Positions 1 through 8,870 of a stretch of 64,000 nt of DNA are shown piece after piece. The notes beneath the pieces are model-generated. The model was not told where the DNA came from. It saw only the letters and a program-made list of their open reading frames with translations, and ran no database searches. A program made the position numbers and the translations under genes. How positions within the stretch are numbered: the first letter of the stretch is position 1; each line of letters opens with the position of its first letter. The DNA lies in assembly GCF_015355765.1 (NCBI RefSeq), contig NZ_JACWNA010000020.1, positions 1 to 64,000 on the forward strand, read 5' to 3'. Origin of the DNA: Actinomyces haliotis. GTDB taxonomy: Bacteria; Actinomycetota; Actinomycetes; Actinomycetales; Actinomycetaceae.

Positions 1-1
1 C

Positions 2-109
2 TCCAACCAGGAGCGCCGCGACGCCCTTGCCCCCTGGATCGAGCACTACAACACTGAACGCGGACACACCGCGCTCAACGGTCTACCTCCAACCAGCCGA
101 CTGTCATGA
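2..109 (+). mobile_element. C-terminal end of an IS481/IS3-type transposase (cut by window edge)
   Basis: The open frame entering from the left edge encodes 35 residues and stops with TGA at 107-109. It holds the typical end of an rve-type integrase core, WIEHYNTERGHTALNGLPP, close to the YNxxRPHxALxxxxP motif that closes IS481 and IS3 transposases. The last catalytic Glu region would lie to the left of the window, so completeness cannot be judged. Only 32 bp separate the stop from fmt, so one IS end must lie within or next to the fmt promoter. Confidence 0.75.
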
Positions 110-129
110 ACCTGTCTGCCACCAACACC

Positions 130-135
130 TAGACT
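130..135 (+). promoter_or_regulatory. -10 hexamer of a leaderless fmt promoter
   Basis: TAGACT fits the actinobacterial -10 consensus TANNNT and ends exactly 6 nt before the fmt ATG. That places the transcription start on or next to the A of the start codon. No Shine-Dalgarno sequence is visible upstream of fmt. The -35 region overlaps the end of the transposase fragment. Confidence 0.5.
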
Positions 136-141
136 GGGCGC

Positions 142-1107
142 ATGCGCGTCCTCTTCGTCGGCACCCCCGAGGTGGCCCTGCCAGTCCTGCACGCCCTCCT
201 CGACTCGCCCGAGCACGAGGTCGTCGGCGTCCTCACGCGCGCCGACGCGCGCAAGGGCCGCGGCCGCACCCTCCGCCCCTCGCCCGTCGCCGCCGTCGCC
301 CGCGAGGCCGGGCTCGACGTCCGCACCCCCAGCACCCTGCGCGACCCCGAGACCCAGGACTGGGTCCGCTCTCTGGACGCCGACGTCGCCGTCGTCGTCG
401 CCTACGGGCGGCTCGTGCCGCCCGAGCTCCTCGACGTCCCCGAGCACCGCTGGCTCAACCTCCACTTCTCCCTCCTGCCGCGATGGCGCGGCGCCGCCCC
501 CGTCCAGCGCGCCGTCATCGCCGGCGACGACGTCACCGGAGCCTGTGTCTTCGAGCTCGAGGCGGGCCTCGACACCGGCCCCGTCCTCGCCCGGCTCGAG
601 GAGCCGATCCGTGCCAAGGACACCTCCGGCGACCTCCTCGACCGCCTCGCGCAGGCCGGTGGCCCCCTCGTCCTCGACGTCCTGAGCCGGATCGAGACGG
701 GCAGCGCGACCGCGCAGGCCCAGCCCGAGGAGGGCGTCACCCTCGCTCCCGTGCTCGCCACCGCCGACGGCGAGGTCAGCTGGACGGCACCCACGGCCGT
801 CATCGACCGCCTCGTCCGCGGCGTGACACCCGCACCGGGCGCCCGCACCGTCTACGGCGAGAGCCGCTTCCGCCTCGGCCCCGTCACTCCCGTCGACGGC
901 GTCACCGACCTCGCCCCCGGCGAGATCCGCGCGTCCAAGCACGAGGTCCTCGTCGGCACCGGCGACGGCGCCGTGCGCCTCGGTGAGGTCGCTCCCGCCG
1001 GCAAGTCATGGATGCCCGCCGACGCCTGGGCCCGCGGAGCCCACCCCGAGCCCGGGGCGCGACTCGGCACCGACACGTCCGCGACGACCGCGGGGGAGGA
1101 GGCCTGA
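142..1107 (+). CDS. fmt: Methionyl-tRNA formyltransferase
   Basis: This 321-residue protein should transfer a formyl group from 10-formyl-tetrahydrofolate to initiator Met-tRNA in the cytosol. The N-terminal Rossmann-type domain starts MRVLFVGTPEVALPVL. The catalytic triad known from E. coli Fmt is visible as N106, H108 and D144, with the SLLPRWRGAAPVQ loop from about residue 110. The C-terminal third is the OB-fold tRNA-binding domain. The length is normal for the family. The start is set by the leaderless spacing of TAGACT at 130-135. The gene overlaps rsmB at a TGATG junction. The usual upstream partners (def or priA) are not visible; an IS end is there instead. Confidence 0.96.
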   Translation: MRVLFVGTPEVALPVLHALLDSPEHEVVGVLTRADARKGRGRTLRPSPVAAVAREAGLDVRTPSTLRDPETQDWVRSLDADVAVVVAYGRLVPPELLDVPEHRWLNLHFSLLPRWRGAAPVQRAVIAGDDVTGACVFELEAGLDTGPVLARLEEPIRAKDTSGDLLDRLAQAGGPLVLDVLSRIETGSATAQAQPEEGVTLAPVLATADGEVSWTAPTAVIDRLVRGVTPAPGARTVYGESRFRLGPVTPVDGVTDLAPGEIRASKHEVLVGTGDGAVRLGEVAPAGKSWMPADAWARGAHPEPGARLGTDTSATTAGEEA

Positions 1108-2822
1108 TGGCCGGCTACAACGGGGGACGTGGAGGCTCCGGCTCCTCTGGACGCAGCGGTAGCCGCCCCGGCGGGCAGCGCCGCTCCCAGGCGGGGGCCC
1201 AGCGCCGCGGCCAGGGTCGCGAGCGCGGCCGCGGGAACGAGGAGGGCCGCAACAACCGCGCCCGTCGGGACCAGGGCGACGGTGTCGAGGAGCCCGGGGG
1301 CTCGCGGCGCGAGCAGCACGGCGGCCAGCCCCGTGACCGCCGTCGGGAGCAGCGCGGTGGCCGGCCGGGCGACCGCCGTCGGACGGACCGTGACCAGCGT
1401 CCCCGCCGCACGGACGCCCGCGTCGACGAGGCCCGCCTCGTCGCCCTCGAGGTGCTCACCAAGGTTCGCGAGGACGGAGCCTTCGCCAACCTCGTCCTCC
1501 CACCCCTCCTCGACGAGGCCCGCCTGGGCCGCCGCGACTCCGGCTTCGCCACGGCGCTGACCTACGGGACGCTGCGCCTCCAGGGCCGCTACGACGCCAT
1601 CCTCGCGCGCTGCGTGGACCGGCCCCTGGACCGCCTCGACCCCGTCGTCCTCGACTGCCTGCGCCTGGGCGCCCACCAGCTCCTCGGCATGCGGGTCGCC
1701 ACCCACGGTGCCGTCTCCGCCACCGTCGACCTCGCCTCCTACGCCGCCGGCCGCGGCGCCTCCGGCCTCGTCAACGCCGTCCTGCGCAAGGTCGCCGACC
1801 GTGACCTCAACGCCTGGCTCGCCGAGATCACCGCCGACGCCCCCGACGAGCTCGAGGCCCTCGCCCGCAGCCAGTCCCACCCCCGCTGGATCGTCAAGGC
1901 CCTGCGCCAGAGCCTCATCGCGAACGGCCGCGACGCCGCCGAGCTTGAGGCGCTCCTCGCCGCGGACAACGCCGACCCCGAGGTCGTGCTCTGCGCCCGG
2001 CCCGGGCTCATCAGCCCCGAGCACCTCGCCAAGGAGGCCGCCGAGGCCGCCCACGCTGAGCCCCGGCCCGGCGAGACGAGCCCCTACGCGCTCGTCCTGC
2101 CCGGCTCCGACCCCGGCCGGATCGAGGCCGTGCGCACCTCGCGCGCCGGCGTCGAGGACGAGGGCAGCCAGCTCGTCGCCCTCATGCTCGCCGACGCGCC
2201 CCTCGAGGGCCGCGACGACCGCTGGCTCGACCTCTGCGCCGGCCCAGGCGGCAAGGCCGCCCTCCTTGCTGCCCGCGCCGCACAGCGCGGAGCCCACCTC
2301 ACCGCCAACGAGGTGACGCCCCACCGCGCCCGCCTCATCGAGGCGGCTGTCCGGGCCGTCCCCGACGGCGTCGTCGAGGTCCGCTGCGGCGACGGCCGCG
2401 AGTACGGGGAGCGCGAGCCCAAGTCCTACGACCGCGTCCTCGTCGACGCCCCCTGCTCCGGGCTCGGATCGCTGCGACGCCGGCCCGAGGCCCGCTGGCG
2501 CCGTGACCCCAAGGACGTCACCGAGCTCGCCGAGCTCCAGCGCGCACTCCTCACCTCCGCCCTGTCCGCCGTGCGACGCGGGGGAGTGGTCGCGTACGTG
2601 ACCTGCTCACCGCACGTCCTCGAGACCGAGCTCGTCGTCCGCGACGTCATGAAGGCCCTCGACAAGGAGCGCGAGAGCGTCGAGCTCCTCCACGCCGGCG
2701 ACGTCGCTACCCGGGTCGCGCCCGTCCCGCCCGCCGGCGCCGAGCGGGAGACCCTCCAGCTCTGGCCCCACACCGAGGGCACCGACGCCATGTACTGCGC
2801 CCTCATCCGGCGGCTCCACTGA
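1107..2822 (+). CDS. rsmB: 16S rRNA (cytosine-C5)-methyltransferase RsmB/Sun
   Basis: This 571-residue S-adenosylmethionine-dependent enzyme is predicted to methylate C967 (E. coli numbering) of 16S rRNA. About 110 N-terminal residues form a Gly/Arg/Gln-rich, probably disordered tail. A NusB-like RNA-binding domain follows (about 115-260), then the methyltransferase. The SAM loop DLCAGPGGKAALLAA lies near residue 372. The two cysteines of RNA m5C enzymes are C450 in DAPCSG and C500 in VTCSPH, with the same 50-residue spacing as in E. coli RsmB. The open frame extends upstream into fmt, but ATG 1107 is preceded by GGGGGAGGAGG and overlaps the fmt stop, so it is the likely translationally coupled start. 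Confidence 0.93.
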   Translation: MAGYNGGRGGSGSSGRSGSRPGGQRRSQAGAQRRGQGRERGRGNEEGRNNRARRDQGDGVEEPGGSRREQHGGQPRDRRREQRGGRPGDRRRTDRDQRPRRTDARVDEARLVALEVLTKVREDGAFANLVLPPLLDEARLGRRDSGFATALTYGTLRLQGRYDAILARCVDRPLDRLDPVVLDCLRLGAHQLLGMRVATHGAVSATVDLASYAAGRGASGLVNAVLRKVADRDLNAWLAEITADAPDELEALARSQSHPRWIVKALRQSLIANGRDAAELEALLAADNADPEVVLCARPGLISPEHLAKEAAEAAHAEPRPGETSPYALVLPGSDPGRIEAVRTSRAGVEDEGSQLVALMLADAPLEGRDDRWLDLCAGPGGKAALLAARAAQRGAHLTANEVTPHRARLIEAAVRAVPDGVVEVRCGDGREYGEREPKSYDRVLVDAPCSGLGSLRRRPEARWRRDPKDVTELAELQRALLTSALSAVRRGGVVAYVTCSPHVLETELVVRDVMKALDKERESVELLHAGDVATRVAPVPPAGAERETLQLWPHTEGTDAMYCALIRRLH

Positions 2823-2902
2823 GTCCCGGCCGATCAACCGGCGCCGCCGGGCCGTCCGCGCGAACCGTCCAGCTCCGACACCACCTGCACCAGGAGAGCA
2901 CC

Positions 2903-3583
2903 GTGACCACCACCTCGACCGCCGCCATCCACCCGTCGATCCTCAACGCCGACCAGGCCCACCTCGCCGACGAGCTCGACCGCATCTCGTCCGCCGACGG
3001 CCTCCACGTCGACATCATGGACAACCACTTCGTCCCCAACCAGTTCGGCGGCCCGTCCTTCCTCGAGACCGTCCTCGCCAACAGCCAGCTCCCCGTGGAC
3101 GCCCACCTCATGATCGAGGACGCCGACCGCTGGGCCCCCGCCTACGCCGAGGCCGGCGCCGCGATCGTCACGAGCCACGTCGAGGCCACCGCCGCGCCCT
3201 TCCGCCTCGCCAAGGAGCTCCACCGCCTCGGCGCCGGAGCCGGGATCGCCCTGCGCCCGACGACGCCGCTCGCCGCCGTCGAGCACGTGCTCGGCGAGGT
3301 GGACCTGCTCCTCCTCATGACCGTCGAGCCCGGCTTCGGCGGCCAGTCCTTCATCGAGGCCACGCTCCCCAAGATCGCCGCCGCCCGGCGCCTCGTGAGC
3401 GAGCAGGGCCTCGAGCTGCGCATCCAGATCGACGGCGGCGTCACCGCCCGGACCATCGAGCGGGCCGCCGAGGCCGGCGCCAACGTCTTCGTCGCCGGGA
3501 GCGCCGTCTACAAGGCCGACGACGCCCTCAGCGCCATCACCGACCTGCGCGAGCGCGCCGCCTCGCACCTCCATCTGGCCTGA
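2903..3583 (+). CDS. rpe: Ribulose-phosphate 3-epimerase
   Basis: The 226-residue protein should interconvert ribulose 5-phosphate and xylulose 5-phosphate in the pentose phosphate pathway. It is a TIM barrel of the usual length. Family motifs are visible: HPSILNAD at the N-terminus, LHVDIMDNHFVPN (catalytic Asp and metal ligands), DAHLMI, MTVEPGFGGQ and IQIDGGV. The start is GTG with AGGAGAG 6 nt upstream. It follows rsmB by 80 bp in the fmt-rsmB-rpe order common in actinobacteria. The riboflavin genes that often come next are absent here. Confidence 0.96.
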   Translation: MTTTSTAAIHPSILNADQAHLADELDRISSADGLHVDIMDNHFVPNQFGGPSFLETVLANSQLPVDAHLMIEDADRWAPAYAEAGAAIVTSHVEATAAPFRLAKELHRLGAGAGIALRPTTPLAAVEHVLGEVDLLLLMTVEPGFGGQSFIEATLPKIAAARRLVSEQGLELRIQIDGGVTARTIERAAEAGANVFVAGSAVYKADDALSAITDLRERAASHLHLA

Positions 3584-3587
3584 GCCC

Positions 3588-3761
3588 GTGCTCGTCGTCC
3601 TGCGGGGGAACTCCGGCTCAGGGAGGTCGACCGTGTTCGGCGAGGACTCGCTGCGTCGCTGGTACCACGGCTGGAACCCGCTGACCTCGGTCACGGAGCG
3701 CCGCATCGGGCCGGAGGAGACGGCCGAGGAGGTCGTCGACAGGACCCTGGCCGGCCGCTGA
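3588..3761 (+). pseudogene. Internally deleted remnant of a P-loop kinase
   Basis: A 57-codon frame begins at GTG 4 nt after the rpe stop and reads VLVVLRGNSGSGRST, which is the Walker A start of a small nucleoside/zeta-toxin-like kinase family. It jumps straight to FGEDSLRRWYHGWNPL...ERRIGPEET, resembling the C-terminal end of that family (compare its usual E-x-x-x-R-x-W-Y motif). From recalled family members, roughly 120-140 residues between the P-loop and this tail are missing. The invariant Lys of GSGKST is Arg. The product cannot be a working kinase. The family assignment rests on recall of these motifs, not on a search. Confidence 0.6.
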
Positions 3762-3853
3762 CTCTCAGCCCCTCAGGGGCGTCGCGCTGTGGTCGAGCCG
3801 CGCGGTGCCCATGGCGCTGCCGGGACACGATGCGGTCGTGAACGCGCGGCACA

Positions 3854-3873
3854 TGACGGGGTCCTCCCCGTCA
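3854..3873. terminator. Hairpin between convergent genes
   Basis: An 8-bp perfect stem, TGACGGGG/CCCCGTCA, with a TCCT loop lies between the plus-strand rpe/kinase remnant and the end of the minus-strand DUF364 gene. A smaller hairpin (GCCCCT/AGGGGC) lies about 90 bp upstream. There is no T tract, as is usual in high-GC actinobacteria. Confidence 0.45.
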
Positions 3874-3884
3874 CCAGGTGCTCG

Positions 3885-4661
3885 TCAGGGCCGTGACAGC
3901 GCCGGCACCAGGTTGACGTGCCTCCCCGACCGGAACTTCCCCCGCCCGCCTCGCTCAAGGGAGGCGATGATCCCCGCGGGGCCCTCCATGACCGTTCCGG
4001 ACAGGCAGCTGACGCCGTGGGCCAGGAGCACAGGGGACAGCGGCGTCGACGGGCCGAGGACGACGGTGCGGGCCCCGGCGGAGAGCTCCAGCAGCCGCGG
4101 CATCGTCTTGTTCGCGAGCGTCGCCGCCGTCATGAGGACGACGTCGGACTCGGGCAGCAGGTACTCGGCGGCGGTGTCCGGGTAGTCGCCCTCCCACGGT
4201 GATCGCTCGAGGACCCTCAGCTCGCAGCCGCCGTCGAGGAGCGCCTCGATCCCGCGGAAGTGTCCGACCACGGCGACCCGCTTCCCGGCCAGGTCAGTCA
4301 GCCGGCACCCGAAAGCCGTGCCCGCCCCCTGAAGAGTGAGGTCGTCGATGCCGGCGGTGCCCGCGCGCTCAGCAGTGTTCGTCAGGGCGCACAGTGCCGC
4401 GCCGCCGAGCGCCGCCTCCACGAGGTTCCAGGAACGCAGGAGCGCCGCCGCGTCTCGCAGTGGCATCCCGACGAGGTCGCCGTCGTGCTCGCGCGGCCGC
4501 GACTCGCCGCCGTACTGGCTCGTCACCCCGACGGCGCCGTCCTCGGTCTCGATGAGCGCCCAGGACCCGAGCACCTCAGCGCGGCGCACGCGGGGCCCCG
4601 AGGGGACGGCGTCGATGAGCTCGTCGTAGAGGGACCACGGGACGCGAGGCGGGGGAGTCAT
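3885..4661 (-). CDS. DUF4213/DUF364 (putative heavy-metal chelation) domain protein
   Basis: The protein has 258 residues. The N-terminal half resembles DUF4213 (VGMPLRDAAALLRSWN followed by EAALGGAALCALTN). The C-terminal half resembles DUF364, with a Rossmann-like start (GKRVAVVGHFRGIEALLDGGCELRVLER, written here only as its key stretch VAVVGHF) and DTAAEYLLPESDVVLMT. Proteins of this type are linked with metal or methyltransferase functions, but no reaction is established, so none is assigned here. The start ATG has GGAAGGA upstream. The gene stands alone between a hairpin and an intergenic repeat array. Confidence 0.75.
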   Translation of the reverse strand: MTPPPRVPWSLYDELIDAVPSGPRVRRAEVLGSWALIETEDGAVGVTSQYGGESRPREHDGDLVGMPLRDAAALLRSWNLVEAALGGAALCALTNTAERAGTAGIDDLTLQGAGTAFGCRLTDLAGKRVAVVGHFRGIEALLDGGCELRVLERSPWEGDYPDTAAEYLLPESDVVLMTAATLANKTMPRLLELSAGARTVVLGPSTPLSPVLLAHGVSCLSGTVMEGPAGIIASLERGGRGKFRSGRHVNLVPALSRP

Positions 4662-4744
4662 GCAAGTCCTTCCGGGCAGGGATCCTCACGGTACGTCCGG
4701 CGGACGCCGCTGCGTGGCTGGAACGGCGTGGCTGTGTGGACCGG

Positions 4745-4841
4745 CCGACCTCGGCTCGGAGATCGACCGTCCTTGGCACGAACTCCCGATCTCGGGGCGC
4801 GGATGTCCCGATCTCAGCGTCAAGATGTCCCGATCTCGGCG
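4745..4841 (+). repeat. 22-bp-period intergenic repeat array (locus A)
   Basis: The core CCGAYCTCGGNN occurs at 4745-4756, 4786-4797, 4808-4819 and 4830-4841, with a degenerate copy at 4767-4778. Starts are 22 bp apart for the last three copies and for the first two. The linkers GCGGATGTC and CAAGATGTC share GATGTC. Each core contains the inverted repeat CCGA-NN-TCGG. The same motif recurs at 18439, 49238 and 51091, always between genes. Confidence 0.7.
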
Positions 4842-5261
4842 GGAGGAGGCGTGGAGGGAGGGGTGCGTGGGGAACATGTGACTCGTGCGAAAACGGCGTA
4901 CCGGCTCGACCGTCTGGTTTGCACGAAATGCACAAACGTTGCGCCTCGGTTCGTGGTTCGACCGCGACGACCCCGGATTCCTGCGGGTCAGTCCTCGTCG
5001 ACGTCGTGACAACAACGTGACCACGCGGCTTTGTGAGGATTCCATAATGGGTTGCCGGCTCGACCTCCTCGTACAGTGGACCCACGGTCGGTATTCGTCC
5101 TTCTGCTTGTAGACATAGGCGGATCTGGCTCGCACATGGTCGATGCCCCTGCCTCGGCCTCCGCACACGGCGACGTATCCGCAGCGCCCCGGCCCCGGCA
5201 CCCGCTCTTGTGGGAGTCCACCGGTCGCGCGGGACGGCGCCCGACCCGTAGGAGCACATCG
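4842..5261 (+). other. Gene-free leader upstream of the fatty acid operon
   Basis: About 420 bp with no credible gene. It is less GC-rich than its surroundings around 4880-5110. It must hold the promoter of the acc-fas operon. CATAAT near 5043 resembles a -10 box, but no matching -35 was found. A short direct repeat, CGTGAC-AACAA-CGTGAC, near 5007 could be a regulator site. Neither is assigned with confidence. Confidence 0.3.
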
Positions 5262-7154
5262 GTGACCACCAGGACCCTGAACCGCATCCTCATCGCCAAC
5301 AGAGGTGAGATCGCGCTGCGCGTCGTGCGCACAGTGAGGGACCTGGGAGGCACGTCGATCCTCCCGTACACGCCCGAGGACCTCCTCAGCCCGGCCGCCG
5401 AGCTCGCCGACGAGGCCTACGCCCTCCCCGAGGGCTCCTCCTACACCGACGCCGAGGCCGTCCTCGCGATGGCCGTCGAGCACGGTGCCGACGCCGTCCA
5501 CCCCGGTTACGGCTTCCTCTCCGAGCACGACGAGTTCGCCCAGGCCGTCACCGACGCCGGCATCGCGTGGGTCGGCCCCAGCCCCTCGGCCATGAAGGCC
5601 CTCGGCGACAAGATGAGCGCCCGCGCCACCGCCGAGCGCGCCGGCGTCGCCCCCGTTCCCGGCGTCACTGACTCCGTCACCGACCCCGAGACCGTCATTG
5701 CCTTCGCCGCCCAGCACGGCTACCCCGTCGCCCTCAAGCGCACCGACGGCGGCGGCGGACGAGGTATCACCGTCCTGCACTCGGACGATGAGGCCCGCAC
5801 CACCCCCGCCTTCGAGTCCGCCGCAGCCGGCGGCGGCACCCTCATCCTCGAGAAGTTCGTGACGGCCGCGCGCCACATCGAGACCCAGTGCGCCCGCGAC
5901 TCGCACGGCGCCTTCGCCGTCGTCTCCACCCGCGACTGCTCCCTGCAGCGCCGCAACCAGAAGCTCCTCGAGGAGGCCCCCGCCCCCTTCCTGCCGGAGG
6001 GCCTGGACGAGCGCCTCGTCGAGTCCTCCCGCCGCCTCCTCGAGACCGTCGACTACGTCGGCGTCGCCACCTGCGAGTTCCTCCTCACCCCCGACGGCGA
6101 CCTCTGGTTCCTCGAGGTCAACCCCCGCCTCCAGGTCGAGCACTGCGTCTCCGAGGAGGTCACCGGCATCGACCTCGTCGAGGTCCAGCTCCGCATCGCC
6201 GCCGGCGGTCACCTCGGCGGGATCCCCGAGCCTCGCGGCCACTCCATCGAGCTGCGCATCACCTGCGAGGACCCCGCCCGCGGCCTCGCCCCCTCCACCG
6301 GCGCCATCACCCGCCTGCGCTGGCCCGCCGGCCCGGGCGTCCGCATCGAGTCCGGCGTCGTCGAGGGCGACGTCGTCACCCCGATGTTCGACCCCATGCT
6401 CGCCAAGATCGTCATCACCGGCGACACCCGCGACCAGGCGATCCGCCGCGCCCGCCGCGCTCTGTCCGAGACGATCGTCGAGGGCGTCACCGTGTGCACC
6501 GCCCTCCACGAGCACGTCCTCACCCGCCCCGAGCTCACCGGCCCCGACGAGCACGGCCTCCTCGGAGTCACCACCCGCTGGATCGAGACGAGCGTCCTCG
6601 ACCGCCTCGCCGACCCCGGCGCGACCGCCGACGGCGCCGCCGCGCCCGAGGCCCCCGCCGAGGCGACGTCGAGCCCCCGCACCCGCTCCACCTACGTCAT
6701 CGAGCTCAACGGCCAGCGCGTCTCCGTCACCGTCCCCGACGGCATCCTCGGAGGACGCGGCCCGCGCCTGGGAGCCTCCTACTCCGGAGGCACCGGCGAA
6801 CGCCGCATGCACCAGCCGCTGCGCGGACGCGGCGCCTCCCGCGGAGCCCGCGGCACCGAGACGGCCGGCTCCGAGGACCCGAGCGTCATCGCCGCCCCCA
6901 TGCAGGCGATCGTCACCCGGATCTGCGTCGAGCCGGGCCAGCGCGTCGCCGAGGGTGACCTCCTCGTCGTCCTGGAGTCCATGAAGATGGAGAACTACGT
7001 CCACGCCCCCGCCGACGCCGTCGTCGCCGAGATCCCCGTCGGGGCCGGACGCACCGTCTCCGCCGGCGAGGTCCTCGTGCGCATGCGCCCCAGCCAGGCG
7101 GCCGCCCCGGAGCAGGCCGCCGACGCGTCCGCCACCACCGAGCAGGAGGCCTGA
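5262..7154 (+). CDS. Acyl-CoA carboxylase alpha subunit (biotin carboxylase + BCCP)
   Basis: This 630-residue protein should carboxylate its own biotin with ATP and bicarbonate, supplying the carboxyl group for malonyl-CoA. The biotin carboxylase fold starts RILIANRGEIALRVVRT; the Gly-rich ATP loop is KRTDGGGGRGI and LEVNPRLQVEH marks the active site. After a Gly/Arg-rich linker (about 490-545) comes the BCCP domain with ESMKMEN and biotin acceptor K575. The open frame reaches back to 5052, but GTG 5262 has AGGAG 7 nt upstream and starts directly before the conserved fold. The stop is 2 nt before the next gene, implying one operon with it and with FAS. Confidence 0.93.
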   Translation: MTTRTLNRILIANRGEIALRVVRTVRDLGGTSILPYTPEDLLSPAAELADEAYALPEGSSYTDAEAVLAMAVEHGADAVHPGYGFLSEHDEFAQAVTDAGIAWVGPSPSAMKALGDKMSARATAERAGVAPVPGVTDSVTDPETVIAFAAQHGYPVALKRTDGGGGRGITVLHSDDEARTTPAFESAAAGGGTLILEKFVTAARHIETQCARDSHGAFAVVSTRDCSLQRRNQKLLEEAPAPFLPEGLDERLVESSRRLLETVDYVGVATCEFLLTPDGDLWFLEVNPRLQVEHCVSEEVTGIDLVEVQLRIAAGGHLGGIPEPRGHSIELRITCEDPARGLAPSTGAITRLRWPAGPGVRIESGVVEGDVVTPMFDPMLAKIVITGDTRDQAIRRARRALSETIVEGVTVCTALHEHVLTRPELTGPDEHGLLGVTTRWIETSVLDRLADPGATADGAAAPEAPAEATSSPRTRSTYVIELNGQRVSVTVPDGILGGRGPRLGASYSGGTGERRMHQPLRGRGASRGARGTETAGSEDPSVIAAPMQAIVTRICVEPGQRVAEGDLLVVLESMKMENYVHAPADAVVAEIPVGAGRTVSAGEVLVRMRPSQAAAPEQAADASATTEQEA

Positions 7155-7156
7155 GC

Positions 7157-8818
7157 ATGACCGCCACCTTCCCCAAGACGGGACCCAGCGCTCCCACGTC
7201 TGGCACGCCCGCGGGCGCCACCACCCCGGCCGCCCCCGAGACCGCCACCCTCGCTGACTCCGCCGCCACCTGCGCCTTCCGCGAGCGCATGGCCCGCGTC
7301 GACGCCGAGGCCGAGGAGCGCGCCGCCCAGCGCCAGCACGCCAAGGGCAAGCAGACCGCCCGCGAGCGCATCGACGAGCTCGTCGACCCCGGCTCCTTCC
7401 TCGAGATCGGCCGCTACACCGGCTCCGGCGCGGGGGACAAGGCCCGCCCCTCCGGCGTCGTCACCGGCTTCGGCCAGGTCGACGGCCGCCAGGTGGCCGT
7501 CTACTCGCAGGACTTCTCCGTCTCCGGCGGCGCGCTCGGCTCCGTCGAGGGCGACAAGATCGTCCGTCTCCTGGACGACGCCCTGCGCCTGCGCATCCCG
7601 ATCATCGGCCTCATCGACTCCGGCGGCGCCAAGATCCAGGAGGGCGTCGGCGCGCTGCGCCAGTACGGCCGCATCTTCAACCGCACCTGCGCCGCCTCCG
7701 GCCTCGTGCCGCAGATCAGCGTCATCCTCGGCCCCTGCGCCGGCGGTGCCGTCTACAGCCCCGCGCTCACCGACTACATCGTCGCCACCCGCGAGGCCTC
7801 CCACATGTTCGTCACCGGCCCCGACGTCGTGCGCGCCTCCACCGGCGAGCAGATCAGCGCCGAGGAGCTCGGCGGCGCCGACATCCACGGCTCGGTCTCC
7901 GGCGTCGTCCACTACGTCGCGGAGGACGAGTCCGACGCTCTGGCCCAGGTCCGCACCGTCCTGGCCTACCTGCCGTCCTCCTCCGACCTCGAGGCCCCGC
8001 GCTACGAGTACGAGGACGTCGACCGCGCCGACGATGAGGCGGCCGCTCGTGCCGTCGGCTCGCTCGTGCCGGCCTCCACCCGCCAGCCCTACGACGTGGT
8101 CGAGGTCGTCTCGGCCCTGGTCGACCACGGCGAGCTCGTCCAGGTCCAGGAGGACTTCGCCGGCAACGTCGTCGTCGGCTTCGCCTGCTTCGAGGGACGC
8201 CCGGTGGGCGTCGTCGCCAACCAGCCCATGGTCGACGCCGGCACCCTCGACGTCGACGCCTCCGAGAAGCTCGCCCGCTTCGTCCGCTTCTGCGACGCCT
8301 TCGGGCTACCCGTCGTCACCTTCGTCGACGTCCCCGGCTACCGCCCCGGCGCCGAGCAGGAGCACGCCGGCATCATCCGCCGCGGCGCCAAGGTCATCAA
8401 CGCCTACGCCACCGCCACCGTCCCCCTCGTCACGATCGTCCTGCGCAAGGCCTACGGCGGTGCCTACATCGTCATGGGCTCCAAGGCCATCGGCGCCGAC
8501 CTCAACTTCTGCTGGCCCGGCGCGGAGATCGCCGTCCTCGGCGCCCAGGGCGCCGTCGGCATCATCCACCGCCGCGACCTCAAGGCCGTCCGCAAGGAGC
8601 AGGGCGACGAGGCCGCCGCCACCGAGCAGGAGCGCCTCGTCGACGAGTACACGGCAGCCGTCATCAACCCCGACAAGGCCGTCGCCATCGGGGAGGTCGA
8701 CGCCGTCATCGCCCCCGAGGACACCCGCACCGTCATCGTCGACTCCCTCGCGGCCCTGTCCGCGAAGCACGACGCCCGAAGCACCACCGCCAAGAAGCAC
8801 GACAACGGCCCGCTGTGA
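7157..8818 (+). CDS. Acyl-CoA carboxylase beta subunit (carboxyltransferase)
   Basis: This 553-residue crotonase-fold carboxyltransferase of the AccD/PccB family transfers the carboxyl group from BCCP-biotin to acetyl-CoA (or propionyl-CoA). A Pro/Ala-rich N-terminal tail of about 35 residues precedes the fold. Visible motifs include KQTARERIDELVDPGSF, the first oxyanion region DSGGAKIQEGV, GPCAGGAVYSPA, and the C-terminal VPGYRPGAEQE and RKAYGGAYIVMGSK. The location 2 nt after the alpha subunit and 52 bp before FAS I indicates that malonyl-CoA for fatty acid synthesis is the main product. The acyl specificity cannot be read with certainty. Confidence 0.93.
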   Translation: MTATFPKTGPSAPTSGTPAGATTPAAPETATLADSAATCAFRERMARVDAEAEERAAQRQHAKGKQTARERIDELVDPGSFLEIGRYTGSGAGDKARPSGVVTGFGQVDGRQVAVYSQDFSVSGGALGSVEGDKIVRLLDDALRLRIPIIGLIDSGGAKIQEGVGALRQYGRIFNRTCAASGLVPQISVILGPCAGGAVYSPALTDYIVATREASHMFVTGPDVVRASTGEQISAEELGGADIHGSVSGVVHYVAEDESDALAQVRTVLAYLPSSSDLEAPRYEYEDVDRADDEAAARAVGSLVPASTRQPYDVVEVVSALVDHGELVQVQEDFAGNVVVGFACFEGRPVGVVANQPMVDAGTLDVDASEKLARFVRFCDAFGLPVVTFVDVPGYRPGAEQEHAGIIRRGAKVINAYATATVPLVTIVLRKAYGGAYIVMGSKAIGADLNFCWPGAEIAVLGAQGAVGIIHRRDLKAVRKEQGDEAAATEQERLVDEYTAAVINPDKAVAIGEVDAVIAPEDTRTVIVDSLAALSAKHDARSTTAKKHDNGPL

Positions 8819-8870
8819 GCGGCAGCCCCACCGACCACCGACGCTGAAGAACCCCAGGAGAACGAAGCAC

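Noticed and set aside
1008-1106. Upstream ATG for rsmB inside fmt
   Set aside because: It would overlap fmt by 100 bp; ATG 1107 has a strong Shine-Dalgarno and a TGATG overlap.
4745-4841. Repeat array as a CRISPR
   Set aside because: The 12-bp cores with related 10-bp linkers are far too short, spacers are not unique, and no cas genes are present.
7746-8870. N-terminal extension of fas overlapping accD
   Set aside because: The extension is a Ser/Pro/Thr-rich out-of-frame reading of accD. ATG 8871 has a ribosome site and starts a normal FAS I.
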